Shown here: positions 23,840-37,206 of the stretch, piece after piece
Numbering within the stretch: the first letter of the stretch is position 1
How the letters are laid out: each line of letters begins with the position of its first letter
NCBI GenBank assembly: GCA_020152595.1
Contig: JAIGNY010001912.1
Location: forward strand, 1,244,501-1,308,500
Length of the DNA: 64,000 nt
Source: Chiridota heheva
Taxonomy: Eukaryota; Echinodermata; Holothuroidea; Apodida; Chiridotidae
Direction of reading: 5' to 3'
The notes under the pieces: model-generated
Told to the model about the DNA's origin: nothing
What the model saw: the letters and a program-made list of their open reading frames with translations, nothing else
Databases searched by the model: none
Position numbers and translations under genes: made by a program

Positions 23840-26171
23840 ATGTGGAATATAATCTGCTTTACTATCAGCATGTAATGTAATCAAATTATTCTCCAAAACA
23901 AAGTCAGCATACCCTCAGCAGATGTCTGCCAGATTACTAATCAATACCTCAACACAATACAGAGATAAACAGACAAACTCTATTCATAATAGTTCTGGAA
24001 TTCTGGGTTTTATAATTTCACACAATTTTGATATTTGATGATATTTTCATAGTGTCCTGCTATTTTGATAGTTAATAAACTTAGCACAAGAGAATTGCTC
24101 CTCAAGAGTCCATTTCAACACCTCAATATTATTTTGACCTTTAAATACAATCTTGAGTATTTAAACTGCCTGCGAAAGTGGGTCATAATCTGCTTTACCT
24201 GAATACGTAGAGTGAACTAATTTTGCGTTCCCCATGTAGTCTGTTTGGTCTCCTTCCTGTACTCTTTCTTCATCAAGTATTTGAAGCATCCAACTCTTGG
24301 ATAGGCAACCCAGATTTCAGCGTTTAATAAAGAAAATTGATCAATATGATATCTATTCTGGTACAGTGTATTAAAATAACAGATCTGTCAGATGACAGCT
24401 TATGTAATTCAGGCGTAATGCTTGAAAAGATAAAGCAAGAAGAAATGGATAAAACAAGAATGTTATTGGGAGAAAACAACAATGACCTGAGATGCTGATG
24501 TTGAACATGAAAGAGACATTACAAAGCAGAGGTTTAGTTGGTGTGCAATTATATATTCATATCAGTGAGATTTTCTGTATCAGTAAGTGAATGAGCACAA
24601 ATATTGAGACTTAGAGTTTGCTGTCCTCACTCTTTGCTCGAGTGGTCCCATCATAATATGTAGGAAGCATGAATGAATTTGACTGGGACTGAACAAAGAT
24701 TTGAAATCAATTTTCAGGTAGGTGATAAGCTTATTATCGGCCCTTTAAGAACAAAAATTAGGTATGCTTTAGCTAGCCTAGCTTTGTTCAGGTTCCCGTT
24801 AGTCACTCAAATCCCAGTATCCTGATCCCGGTATTACGCAATCCCGACAACATGAGGATTCGTAAGTACTACCAAAAATCCTGGGAGTGGTTAAAAAGTC
24901 TTAAAAAAAGCAATCTTTCCCGATTTAAAAAAAAAAAAAAAACTTGAGTATATGAATGTCAAAAAATCATATTTTGTGTTTTCCTTTCTTAATTTCTCAT
25001 GCAAAAATAACTTATTCCAGCAAAATTCAAGTCAATTTTGGCATAAAGCAAATACCCACGTCTGTTATCCCTGGATCATTCATGAACAACTTTCAGCAAG
25101 GGATGGTAAAGAAGACCCAAGTTTCATGGAGTTCTTAGATGCCAACTTAAAACATTTTCGTGTATCTGCATAAGTTGTCATGTATAGGTTGGACACATTC
25201 CTTTTAGTCATTCAACAATCAAAACCCTTAAATAATTGAGTAACTTCATTTTGGCTTTTTGATGCCACAAGCAAGTTTACAAATCAGCATCAACACACTC
25301 AATACACATTGATAGTTGTAACACTAGGCTAGAGTTCATAAACAAGAATTCACATGGTATGTAATGCCTCTCAAAATGTTTCAAAAATACCTCAGGTCAA
25401 TAAAAATTGGGAACATTGGGAGTTCCATCTTTATTTCTTCACAATAAAATTGCCTGAAAAATAACCCAAAAGGGTGTCAACTGTCCACAATCGCAAAGTC
25501 AAGTATTCAAGATGACGTCGCAATACCGTGCGTAAATCTGAAGTTTGCCGGTGAAAACAAAGCATTTTACCATAACAGCCAGTGTAAAATCAGTCACCTT
25601 TAGAAGCCTAAATCTCTACGTTCGCTTTGGTAATTTTGCAGGAAATAGTTGCAAATGTGGAGGAAATATCGTAGAAAAGAACATTTCCAAGTTTGAAATA
25701 TCTGTATTGTGCATGCGTAGAATAAAGCGTGGTGTTCACTTGTGCACAAATCATAGCATGTTTTCACTGACAAAGAGTCTCAGATGTTCAAAATGCCCGG
25801 ATGACCGAATACTCAAATGCAAAGTTACGCGATCGATCTAAGCAAAATGGCACCATTTGGAAACTTCCAGAAAAGAACAATTTTATGAAATAGAAGGGGT
25901 ACTTGGGAAATAATTTTAAAGTAGCAAATAAAGATGATCTGGCATGCTGACTGTATGAAGCACAGTAAGTTAAGGAAATTTTTCCGGTAGAAAATAGCAT
26001 TTCATAGGCATTTTAAAGAATTTTCATATATATTATGTTATTTATTAGGGTGTTTATCAAGGCATTTTACTTCATGTTAACATGTGAATTTGGCCTAGTG
26101 TACTGAGATACAATGTAAGTGGGAGTGCATTAAGTGATCACTGTATGTTTGTATCACATTGGGGAAATCCA
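23840..26171. other. Intronic sequence, no gene recognised
   Basis: A 98-codon ORF at 25545-25841 (plus strand) is Cys- and Lys-rich but shows no family motif. Nothing else was recognised. Confidence 0.4.
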
Positions 26172-26262
26172 GGTAGTGGCAACACTACCGGTAGTGATGA
26201 AACAGCACCACAGGTAGTGATGAAGCAGCACTTTGTTAGTGACAAAGCAGCACTACCGGTAG
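26172..26262. repeat. 23-bp tandem repeat with ACTACCGGTAGT palindromes
   Basis: Units of the form GGTAGTGATGAAGCAGCAC begin at 26190, 26213 and 26236 (23-bp period). The 12-bp palindrome ACTACCGGTAGT occurs at each end of the block. Confidence 0.75.
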
Positions 26263-27130
26263 TACACAAACGTGACTACCACACAACGCAAGCATGCTTC
26301 AATTGCTCAAGTGATGAGGCGACCTCCACAATTCTTAAAAAAAAGTGGAAATTATTCAAATAGATCAACAATCCTACCAGCTCCATGAATACGTAGCAAA
26401 CTTGTCAAACATTTCATTTAGAGTTGCAAATTCAATAACTGATATATTACTTTCATTTCAGCCACTTCAGAAGTTTTATTATATGAATTTCCAAAGCAAT
26501 CTAGGTTAAAGATAGTTATAAAGTGTGAAAACTATACTGGATGGTGACATCATCTTTGTGTTCACATTGCATTAACACCTATGTTTCTAAATAGTCACTT
26601 CCATCTGCATATAAACCAAACATGCACCTAAAACAATAGTTAATTCCCTTGATGACTATACACTCCTTCTATTTCTTATCTCATTAAGATGCAAGTTTGT
26701 TACCTTTTCATCTTTCACAATTCTCTATCTTCCAGCAGAAGTCAAAGATTCTGAACATTTACCACCCAGAAAATAAATGTCTTGACAATTCTTTAAATCA
26801 GAACATGGGACATTCAATGGTATATTTTCTTTTTTTTGCTTTCAGACCAAAAAAGTAGATTTTTAATCTATTTATGGAACTCCTATAAAATGTATCCACC
26901 ATTTATACACCATATTGCTCACTAACCCAGAAGTTCCTCTTCAATATTTCAAATGAACAGTCATGAAAGAATGATCTAAATACAAAAAGGATCAGCAGCA
27001 GACTATCACACCTAGTGACAACCTGGATTATAGGAATCTCTGCTTTCTTGGATGAAAGTAGAAGTTGTAGGGCATTAGTCTAGATGATATTCAGCTGGAA
27101 CTCAAACATGAAAGATGTCACACTGACTTT

Positions 27131-27801
27131 AAATAGCCAAGAAGATTAATTCTTATCTTGTAATGTTTCCCAGAAAGAATGTGAAAAAGACACATGACAG
27201 GATGACAAACAAGTAGGAGTAGGCTCAAATAGCCAAGAAGATTAATTCTTATCTTGTAATGTTTCCCAGAAAGAATGTGAAAAAGACACATGACAGGATG
27301 ACAAACAAGTAGGAGTAGGCTCAAATAGCCAAGAAGATTAATTCTTATCTTGTAATGTTTTCCAGAAAGAATGTGAAAAAGACACATGACAGGATGACAA
27401 ACAAGTAGGAGTAGGCTCAAATAGCCAAGAAGATTAATTCTTATCTTGTAATGTTTCCCAGAAAGAATGTGAAAAGACACATGACAGGATGACAAACAAG
27501 TAGGAGTAGGCTCAAATAGCCAAGAAGATTAATTCTTATCTTGTAATGTTTCCCAGAAAGAATGTGAAAAAGACACATGACAGGATGACAAACAAGTAGG
27601 AGTAGGCTCAAATAGCCAAGAAGATTAATTCTTATCTTGTAATGTTTCCCAGAAAGAATGTGAAAAAGACACATGACAGGATGACAAACAAGTAGGAGTA
27701 GGCTCAAATAGCCAAGAAGATTAATTCTTATCTTGTAATGTTTTCCAGAAAGAATGTGAAAAAGACACATGACAGGATGACAAACAAGTAGGAGTAGGCT
27801 A
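27131..27801. repeat. Seven-copy 96-bp tandem array
   Basis: Units begin AAATAGCCAAGAAGATTAAT at 27131, 27227, 27323, 27419, 27514, 27610 and 27706. Six are 96 bp and the fourth is 95 bp, having lost one A in GAAAAAGAC. Units are almost identical; the third and seventh share TTTTCC where the others have TTTCCC. The period is a multiple of three, which produces long repetitive open frames on the minus strand. The single-base loss in unit four splits these frames, so they are not constrained as coding sequence. Confidence 0.95.
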
Positions 27802-28544
27802 CTAATGAATCTGATCTGAACTTGGGACATTCAATATATCCATCTTACTTTGTAACTTCAAGAAGGAAACTCGTTCCCCCGCTTCAAGAAATCTTTGAGC
27901 ATTCACTGATATACTGCTTTCAATGCTGCATTAATGCAACCCGTCAACAATTAAATGGATTTAAGGACTGCAGTTACCAAATATTTACACCAAATAATAT
28001 CTCCTTATTTATGGACCATAACAGCAAAATATTTTTTTTTCCTTCTGTTATTATAAAATTATTATTATGAAATACAACGAGATATTGACAAAAGTGACAT
28101 CATAATTCCTGAATCATGCAGAAAATTATGATTAACTAGCCACTTTAAATGACTGACTGACTCACCAAATAAAAATCCTAATTTGCCCATCTACATCAAC
28201 TGACTTGACTGACTGACCTACAGTATTATATCATATGAATTGACATCAGTAAAACATAGGTGACAATTCTTGGATTAGATTTCTGCATTAAAGTATGAAA
28301 AATGTACTTAAATGGAGAGACAAGTCAATGTTTGTTCAGAATGATCAAGAGACAATGGTAAAGTTGAGGCCTTCTTGGGGACATGCTCTCTAATTAGGTT
28401 GAAAGTCCTGTGACTGCTATTTCACAGCCAGATTTTCATAAATGATAATAAAAAAACATAAACAAATTTTACGTGAATTTGTTGTCATCAACAGAATGGG
28501 GAGAGGATTTGGAAGGTTTCATCATAATGTACTTGGCAATTGTG

Positions 28545-28808
28545 TGACTCACCCCTACACCCCCAGACAAGGTGAGTCATTGCACCAAAGTGTGTGGACA
28601 AAACATGTACAATTGATGCACCCCTCAGGTGACTGCCATTAGTTGTGAAATGACTTACCCAAAATCAATCACCTCTGTACAACATTAATGGATCTGAAGC
28701 AGAGTCATTCTGGTGACTGCCAATTTGGTACAATGACACACATGTGAGTCATTATTTCATATGTAAATGACTCACCTTTACTGCCAGGGGTATAGTAGTG
28801 GTGAGTCA
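28545..28808. promoter_or_regulatory. Cluster of AP-1-type TGA(C/G)TCA sites
   Basis: TGACTCA or TGAGTCA occurs at 28545, 28573, 28745, 28768 and 28802, with another at 28158. Two pairs form hairpins with arms TGACTCACC and GGTGAGTCA (28545/28571 and 28768/28800). Such sites are expected about once in 8 kb by chance. They match the binding site of bZIP AP-1 proteins, but the hairpin pairing could also come from a decayed repeat. Function is inferred only. Confidence 0.4.
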
Positions 28809-31800
28809 TACAACTGACAGGTGCATAACAACCAAAACGAAAAAGACTTTACCGGACAAATGTTTGGAATGAAAAATTACCAGATAATTATTTGTATATG
28901 GTGAGGGCAAGCAATGAAAAGCTTAAAAAAGATGCTTCCTCTATCAGAGACATCAACATACTATAAAACAGAGAACAAATTTTATTTAGATTTAACAGTG
29001 TTTTCCATTTGTTAAATATATCAGTTTCTCAACAATTTTGACATTTAATCATTCCAAGTCATTATAAAGTCATTCTACATGTAAGTCATTATTACTAAAT
29101 AGATATTTACTCTCACCTCAAGTAAAAACACAAGTGAAAATTTGATCTTTTCAGACCAGTCTTCTTGTACAATAATTGAAATACTTTGAATTTTTAATAA
29201 AACTAGAAATACTCTTTTATCTGTGACAGATAAAATCCAGACATTGCCTCGTGTTGTCCCCCTCATAAAATTTGTTTTAAAGGCCACCTTTACAGCTAAG
29301 TTAATCCCATTTCACTTTCCAAAAAAAGAGGGTAATTATTTTCCCTTTATATTCCACTGGACTTGAAATCTTTCACTGTACCTTTATTTTCGACACATTA
29401 TACTCCTCTTTCCAGAAGTCATATCCAAAAAGATCAAATTAGCAATCTTTTTCTATACCATCATTTTTGCAAGACTAATGATATTATCAGCTTACACAAA
29501 CAAACACCTACAAAGAATTGCTAATTACTTATCAAAAGAAGATGGACCATTAACTACTAATTAATTCAGACAATTGATCAAACTTTTTCCTTAGCTCATG
29601 AAACTTGAAAAACATGACAATGCGGCCTCTGCGGTCACATCTCCAATACAGATGTGCTATACTTCACACAGTATTATTCATGCACTAATTCTTTGACCAA
29701 TAGACATTATGCTCATCTTATTTCCATCAGTCTTGGTCAAAAATAGCAACTTTGCTCCACATTCTACAATTCCATCTCAAATGTAATAAATACATTAGTC
29801 TTCTTTTCAGAAGGCAAATAATCAGACAATGCAATTTGAATCACAATCTTACCTATCCTCCATGATATGTGAATTTGTGAAGAGGCACAGTATATGGTGC
29901 ATTGTAAGTCATGTGACATGCTTTTATCTGGTATCCCCGATATAAAGCGCACTTTCTTCAAGGAAAGCTGAAGAATATATCAGTACATAGGTGCAACAAA
30001 AAAAGAACGGCACAGGGAGGGAAAATGACAACCCTGTAAAAATTACTGCCTCTGCAAATAAAAAAATTGCTTAAAACATGACAAATACATCAAATGAAAG
30101 TACTTTATTTTATTGCTTGATAAGAGCTAGAGTTTCCTTGAAGCAGTCAAATTTGGGGATTTTGTTGTTGTGAGGAGCAATCAGGCTTCATGGAGAGTAA
30201 TCTTGCATGGTTTTGCCCTGATGTAAAACCGGTCGGCTTCCAAAACAAAAACTAGTTTTAACTGGAAAAACAAGTTTTCACCCGTAATGTAAACTATTTG
30301 AACACTTCAACAAAGTACATACAGTAACTGCACTGTTATATGATCGCAGCTAACAATATTTGTATCACAGTATTTTCTGTAAGTTTTAACACACATGCCA
30401 TGCACCCAAGCAAAAGCAATTCTTCCGCACTCTGAACTTAGATAAGATTTAGTTCAACATTGATTTGAAACATTTAACCTTGATAAGCAATATTTTTGAT
30501 CATTCAGAATTGTTTAAAATGGCAAAAAATATATGTAATTGAAGAATCTTTTTGTACTTTAGAAACGATATGCAAGAGTGGGATGCAGAGATAATATTAT
30601 TCATGATGAATGACTCTGGCTATAAATTTTCAGTCCAATGCATCCAAACTCACCAGAGTGATGAAAATATCCTTTTAAAAGTTAAAATGAATCCTCAGCC
30701 CCACATTACACGCATGACTTGGCCCTGCAGGAACCAAATCCACAATACCTGGCTCTTACAATAGGTTTCATTGTGTGCATATAGATGATTGGAAGTGTAA
30801 TTACTGATGCATAAAATCACTGTGGTGGGTTTCTTAGTTGCTTCTAGCAGTCTAAAAGTCGTACCCACCGAAATTGAAGTTATTGCGGGTGATAAGACTG
30901 AAAATTTGTAGCAAGGATTTGGTCTAATGTAATTTATGCATGTCAACAGGCTATCACCTAGAGCGTCCGCAAAAAATATATTTAAACTCGCTTCACTTCG
31001 CATCAATGAAATTATTTGAGCTTGTACTCCCAAGCGAAACACACGTGCCTTGGGTCAATTACATACAACACGTGATTGGAACGAAAGATTCCATCGCTAG
31101 TACTATTATGAATAAACATAATTACAGGGGAACGGAAGAAATTTTTAAAACAAAATGCATGAAATCTTTCGTTCTTTTAAATCTGAACAATTTTGACCAG
31201 GGCTGTTGTTCGGAAGTATATTTTACACATGAAAATGAGATCGGGGGAAGGAATACAAACTTTTTGAGGGCATGAATGGTCATTTTCTCTTGCAATCACA
31301 TATGAATCATACCAGCTCTCTAGTAAGTGATACTGATAGCATGGGGATACTTTATCTTCGTTTTGCATTGTGTTATTCCACAACGATCATGCAATTCTCT
31401 CCTCTAAACCATGTTATTTTTAGCGACTTTTTTTTTGCCAGCAAAAAGCTAGATATAAACTCAAAAAACTTTTGAAAGTTAATAAAGTGTTGAAATATGA
31501 TACACAACACTCATGAAAACCCATTCATTAATCATGTTACTATGACAACACATGAACCCAGGGCCATGCGTAGAAGTTTGATTTGTATCCAGGGGCCATT
31601 AAGTGCAGAGCATGGACAACATTGTGTTGTAACTTGTATTATAGCGAAGTAAAGTCTGTACAGGTATCGGGCCAGGCAGTAAGTAGGGTTGGTTGTGAAT
31701 GAACGATCTCGTACTACTTTGCTATATTTCTATCTAGATTTATAATGGATGCCCCAGTATTTGAAAAAACCAAAAGGACTGGGAGAGAGTGGTCATGACT

Positions 31801-33312
31801 TCAAATAAAAGGAAAGGAAGGTACAGTTTGTTGTGATCAAAAAAGAAGACGTAAAGACATCATCGTTATGACTATTTATTTTTTTACATTTTTAGTCGTA
31901 TCTATTGCTTGAATCTGCATAAATATCACATATTTTCAGTAATATCAAACGATACTACAAAATATATGTTGACGCAAAGCATGAACTTTTTTATAATTAA
32001 ATGAAACCGAGTTTTACCATCTTTGGGAATTTTTTTACAGTAATTTTTGTTTTTTTCTTCGGTACTTTGATTTTTCGTTTTTTATTTTATTTTATAAAGT
32101 ATGAATTTGTTTCGTGGAACTGGTTTGAGTTACAAAACCAGTAGACCACGCCAGCTTAATGAAAGGTGATGATAATGCACTGTACTGCAAAAAAACTTAT
32201 CTAGAGAATCATTTTATGATAGAATGAAATATTTTGAATGTTTCTGTGAAACTTATGTTAATTGTTTGTATGTCCTCATGCCACGTCTAACAGGTTAATT
32301 CTGGATAGTGGCTATATAAGGCATAGTCTTACCAATATGTTTTACTTTTGGTAACATACAAGTACAAACTTAACCAATATAAGAAGGATGTTCTTTATTT
32401 TTACAACCAAAACCATATATAATTATAATAATTCCTGCTAAGTTGTCATGGCTACACTTTGCAGACAATTAGTGATGTAATGGTTTATTGCACATGGTAT
32501 TAATTCATTTAAGGTATAGGTTTGAATTCTGAACAGAATAGCGTCAAATAGTTCTGGCTTATCACCTAAAGTATACTGCTATTCTATAGAAACATTTTTG
32601 ATAATAATAATGCAAATTGAAGAAACGAAGCAAAGAGTTTAGAGAGGGCTAGAGCAGAAAATGTGTCAAATCGTGGGAACTGAACAGTTTGCACAGGTTC
32701 ATTTTCATGTAAGTTTTCCTTCATGAAGTACTCATTAACTTTCACCACTTCCTGTGTAGCAAAACAATCTCTGTCATTTCCCTGTCAATAATCTAATAGA
32801 GGAACTGAATGTTTCCACAACTTGAATTTTGCTTTGAAGTCATATACATCCTGAACAGAGATATAAAGTGTGCCAAAGTACAAACAGATTTTTCTTTTGG
32901 ATCTTATTCAAAAGGATCAAAGTTTGTTTATAGCAAAAATGTATTTCAATCCTTCCAATCATAACATTTTCAACAAATTTGGTGACTCTTTCCAAGAATA
33001 GGCTCAAAAACACTTGAATTGCAGGGAGTAAAAAGTTGCTATTTTGCAGGAAGCTCACAAATGGAACCTTGGAGCTATGATTGAGTTCCACCACAGCAAA
33101 ACAATCTCCTAATTGCTCATCCATTAAATTGCATAGCTTATAATAAACCCACATCACTTCATAACAAGCTCACAACTACTCATCAAAAGAATATGACATC
33201 TCATAACAACCTCCATATGAGCTAACATCAGCTCATCAGAAGAGCACCCTCACATGGTCTCAACATAAGCCCACTAAAAGCCCATTGCAAGTCCAGTATC
33301 ACAATTCACTAC
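28809..33312. other. Intronic sequence, no gene recognised
   Basis: About 4.5 kb with no recognised exon, RNA gene or transposon. A 111-codon ORF at 30940-31275 has no recognisable motif. A hairpin at 32113-32150 has arms CGTGG/CCACG and ACTGGTTT/AAACCAGT. CACGTG occurs twice near 31040-31075. Around 33170-33310 a CTCA/AACAA-rich degenerate tract begins and resumes after the next MITE. Confidence 0.4.
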
Positions 33313-33750
33313 AGGTAGCACAGAACTGATTAGGTATTACTACGCCAGCCCAAAATGAAACCCTCAAAGAAAAGGCTAATAAAAATATTTTCAAGAGTAA
33401 GTTTAAAATTTCAGGAATGGTAGATAAAGGATAGGTCTTGACTATATCCAAACTTGACGAGATTTGTTTCAGTAAGTTTCATGGGGAATTATTTTACCAT
33501 GGGCCCACACCAAAATTTGAGTGATTTGGTAAGGGTGTATAACACCTCTTCACTTCAGCCTAAAGAAAAGAGCAAAAACCTCTGGTGACCCCCTATTGAA
33601 AGTACCCTCATCAGAGAAATATTAGATGGCACTTTTTGGAAAACATCACAAAAGATCCAAAATTAATAGCACCCTGGTACAAAAAGGACCCCGAATTTGA
33701 CTCTTTCATCATAGGCTTCCATGGGGCAAATAAATAGTTCCGTGCTACCT
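33313..33750. mobile_element. MITE family AGGTAGCAC, copy 2 (438 bp)
   Basis: Begins AGGTAGCACAGAACTGAT and ends AGTTCCGTGCTACCT. Collinear with 5968-6447, about 40 bp shorter mainly through a loss near 33395. It interrupts a CTCATAACAA-rich degenerate tract that continues on the other side. Confidence 0.78.
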
Positions 33751-34875
33751 AAAAGCCCACCCCATCTCACAACAAGGTCACCTCAGCTGAACAATCTCAC
33801 ATCACCTAATGGAAAGCTTACATTTCAATAATCGACACACACTGTGACTGAAAAACACTAACCCAAGCCTTCAATGCTAGACATATTACAGTTTTCAAAT
33901 TCACCAGTCGCAGCTGAATAAGCAAATACATCTTCCTCAGATGTACTCAATTACAGAAGCAAGTCAGTGCTATCCTGATGACCCGAATATTTAATTGCAA
34001 ATCTTATAGGTACTCCTCAAGGTGTGTTCTGATGTATGACCAACAAGTTATTACATCACGCAATAGTAATTATCCTACATATACTTCCCACATATCAACC
34101 TAACTGCAAATATAAATTTGTAATTCTTTTTTTTTAAAGGAGGCAACCCTTCAAGTATCAACTTACATAATGTCCCCCATGACATTTTCTTCTTGCATTC
34201 TTTCATCCTTTGCACACTTGACATAAATCAATCTTTCTGTTGCTCCCCTTTATTTCTGTGTAGAATATTTCCCCAGGGATTAATTTACAAACTTAACTAC
34301 ATCCCTACACAACAATTGTGTGGCGATTATTTCACAAAGTTATGTAGATCAAAAATATTGTTAAGAAGCTCATTTTTATCATTTGTTTTTCCCTGGAAAC
34401 AAAATTTATTTTGAAAATTGCATGATGGTTGTTGCACTGTTGCAGATTCCTTTGGTCAAGCAATTAAGCCCTTTAATAAAATGAAGCAGGACACTAATAT
34501 ACTACAAGAACAACTTTCCTTTCATTACTTCCTTCACTGATAACCAGCCATTAACAGACCATCAGTAATTAAATGGATATTACTTTCATCCACATTTGGT
34601 TTGTTTCAATTCATCACACTGAATGAACATAGCACGGCCTCTTACTTCTATAGTGCACTTGCAAAATTACAGGATACAAACAGAGAAGTACTGACAATGT
34701 TGCAGTATAAATAATCCTGAGTAACACTAATGATGAACCTTTTGGGTGGGTATCTAGGCCACAAAACCCTTCTGGTGCCCTTGAAAGTGAAAACATTTAA
34801 AATAAATATTCATGACCACACTCAGATGTCATAAATGAGGATAGAATGGGAAAGAACTAAGGTTTCTCCATAATA
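33751..34875. other. Intronic sequence, no gene recognised
   Basis: No exon or RNA gene seen. Confidence 0.4.
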
Positions 34876-35817
34876 TTTATTCATAAACCACATCCACCAT
34901 GCAGATCAATAAAAATGTTGACAATATTAGCATTTGCACAATAATTAACATCATCAAAGTATGATGCAAAACGATTGCTCATTTATCCTATTTCAAGAAT
35001 TTGTCAGTAAGCCCCATACTCATTAGCATTCATAACATCACTACCACAACATTAGAACATACGTAGAGACCATGACCCATCTGTGTACCACATATAGCAT
35101 AAATCTGATATATCGTTTATGTTGTTTAAATTACATCATTTAGCACTTTTACTTTAAGCCATGCCCACCATGCATACCAATGATATCTGTTGATAAGATA
35201 AACATGTACACAATAACCAACAAAATTTTCAAGCCCAATATGACACAAAACGGACATACAGTTGCTAATTTATCACTATCTTAAAAATTTCACTTTAAGC
35301 CCTGCCCACTTATTAATATGCATGAAATCACTACCACAAATATTAGGTCACATTTGCAGACTGAGCTAACAGTGTACCAAACATGTTAATCCAGTTCATA
35401 GTTTTGAAGATATTGTGTTTACTTGTGTTTTTTGATTACAAAATCATATTAAGCCCCCACCCACTATGCATATTAATGGCTTTCACCGTTTTCATACACT
35501 GAAAATGTACACACTAGGTAACATCATTACTATAACAAATATTAAATAAAACAGACATGTGATTGTAAAAAAAAGAGCATTAATTATTTTGGCATTAAAC
35601 CCTGCCTACTCATTTATATGCATGACATCATCAAAAACAATAGGGCACATCTACTGACCATGGGCTATCTGTGTACCACATTAACATAAATCCACTGTAT
35701 TGTTTTTGAGATATCGTGGTTACAATCTGGCTGTCACAAACACACACACACACACATACTGTACATACACACACCATCATGACTGCATAGGTTCCTGATG
35801 CCAACACATCGGAACCA
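34876..35817. repeat. Degenerate ~295-bp satellite block 2
   Basis: Collinear with the right half of the block at 8300-9231. Half-unit landmarks at about 34893, 35016, 35158, 35300, 35456 and 35606 are spaced 123-156 bp. The block ends in a CA repeat (35739-35760), ACATACACACACC and a GGTTCC...GGAACC inverted pair (35791-35817). A shared defined end in both copies suggests a dispersed element made of internal tandem units rather than a simple local array. Confidence 0.75.
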
Positions 35818-37206
35818 AAAATGTAATAACAAATGAAGCATTTTGTATATCAAGATCACAGTAGGCATTTACCACAGAGAGACCAGCAAAAAGATACCAG
35901 CGATGACGTCAACATTGTCTCAGCTTTACTAAAAAGGAAGCATCAGGTGCATGTATGGGATGTCCAACTTAATGAGTTTTTAAAGTATTTTGTGACGTAA
36001 TTTAATTTAACAACTATAATTATGATAACAATTGTAAAGATGTATACAGATCAGCTTCAAAATTACCATTGAAACTCAAAACCATGTTTCTATCGTGCAC
36101 ATCACAATAGGTTAGGGATATATTTATGATATAGTTATTAAAATATAGAGTTTTCGTTTTATAATGTATTTTATAGGTATTTATTTAGTTTTAACAAGTT
36201 CTGATAAATGATCTTCAGCAGAAAAAAATGATGCAAAAGTGTTCGCACAATTTCTGTAGTTTGGGTGCATGAAAACAATTTTGTACCGATTTGTTAAGTT
36301 GACATACATCATCTGTTAGGTTGCTCTAGATGACCAAACTTAATATGCAAGGAGGCCAACATTGCACTGTTTGCTGGTGACATAATCTAATCAAAAAATC
36401 TAAACTGCATCTGCAGTTGTCAATACCTTAATGCAAATGTTTGTTTTTTTTTAATACATACTTCTACATACAACCCTCAGGAAATGAAATGCTTACATTT
36501 TGTCCGCAAAAATTTATGTTGCCATTGTTTTAAAACATACAATATCACTTTTTGATGCTAGAATTTTTGGGACTTTGGTTCTAAATGCATCATGTGTCAC
36601 ATGACATACTACTCCCAGCAATGTTCTTTCCAATATACTAACAGGCATTCCTTCTTAAGCTTCAAGCAATCTCATTTTTTTACTTGTAACTGATAAAGGC
36701 TATTTTCAAAGTTTAAGGTCAAAATTTCAATTTCTGAACACCCAAAGCTTGAAGAAGAAAAAATCTTGACAAAATATTTTTTGATGAAATACAAGTTTCA
36801 ACACCAAATACAAATTGATACAAATTTGACACTGAATCACCTGGTGCCAATCCAATATGAAATAATTACCTTACATCCTTGTATCATTTTACCAATATTT
36901 TCCAATTTTGACAAAAAGAAAAAAAAGTTCAAGATTTACCTACTCTAAAATGAGAAGCTGAAAATGACAAATGTTTTTACAACGATGAGAATGAAAAAGA
37001 ACCTTAAAATATGATATTGCGATACCAAGTGATGCGTCAGTAATATCCTTCAAAATTTAAAGATTGTTGCCAGAATCTCTGTAATTTCCTGTCTGTTACA
37101 ATTCACTTCCTATGAATTCAAACACCAGCACCACAATTCATCAAGGAATACAAAATCAGGCAAACACCAAAACAAAATTGTTAACAGCCAACTTTCCAAT
37201 AACATT
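35818..37206. other. Intronic sequence, no gene recognised
   Basis: AT-rich; a short Lys-rich ORF near 36766 lacks any family motif. Confidence 0.4.

Noticed and set aside
25545..25841. 98-codon Cys/Lys-rich ORF
   Set aside because: No recognisable domain, no support from splice sites, and the cysteine pairs do not form a known zinc-finger pattern.
27118..27830. Two 125-129-codon minus-strand ORFs with 32-residue repeats
   Set aside because: Produced by the 96-bp tandem unit. The single-base deletion in one unit breaks the frame, so there is no coding constraint.
30940..31275. 111-codon ORF in a less repetitive stretch
   Set aside because: No family motif. Overlapping ORFs of similar size on the other strand suggest chance.
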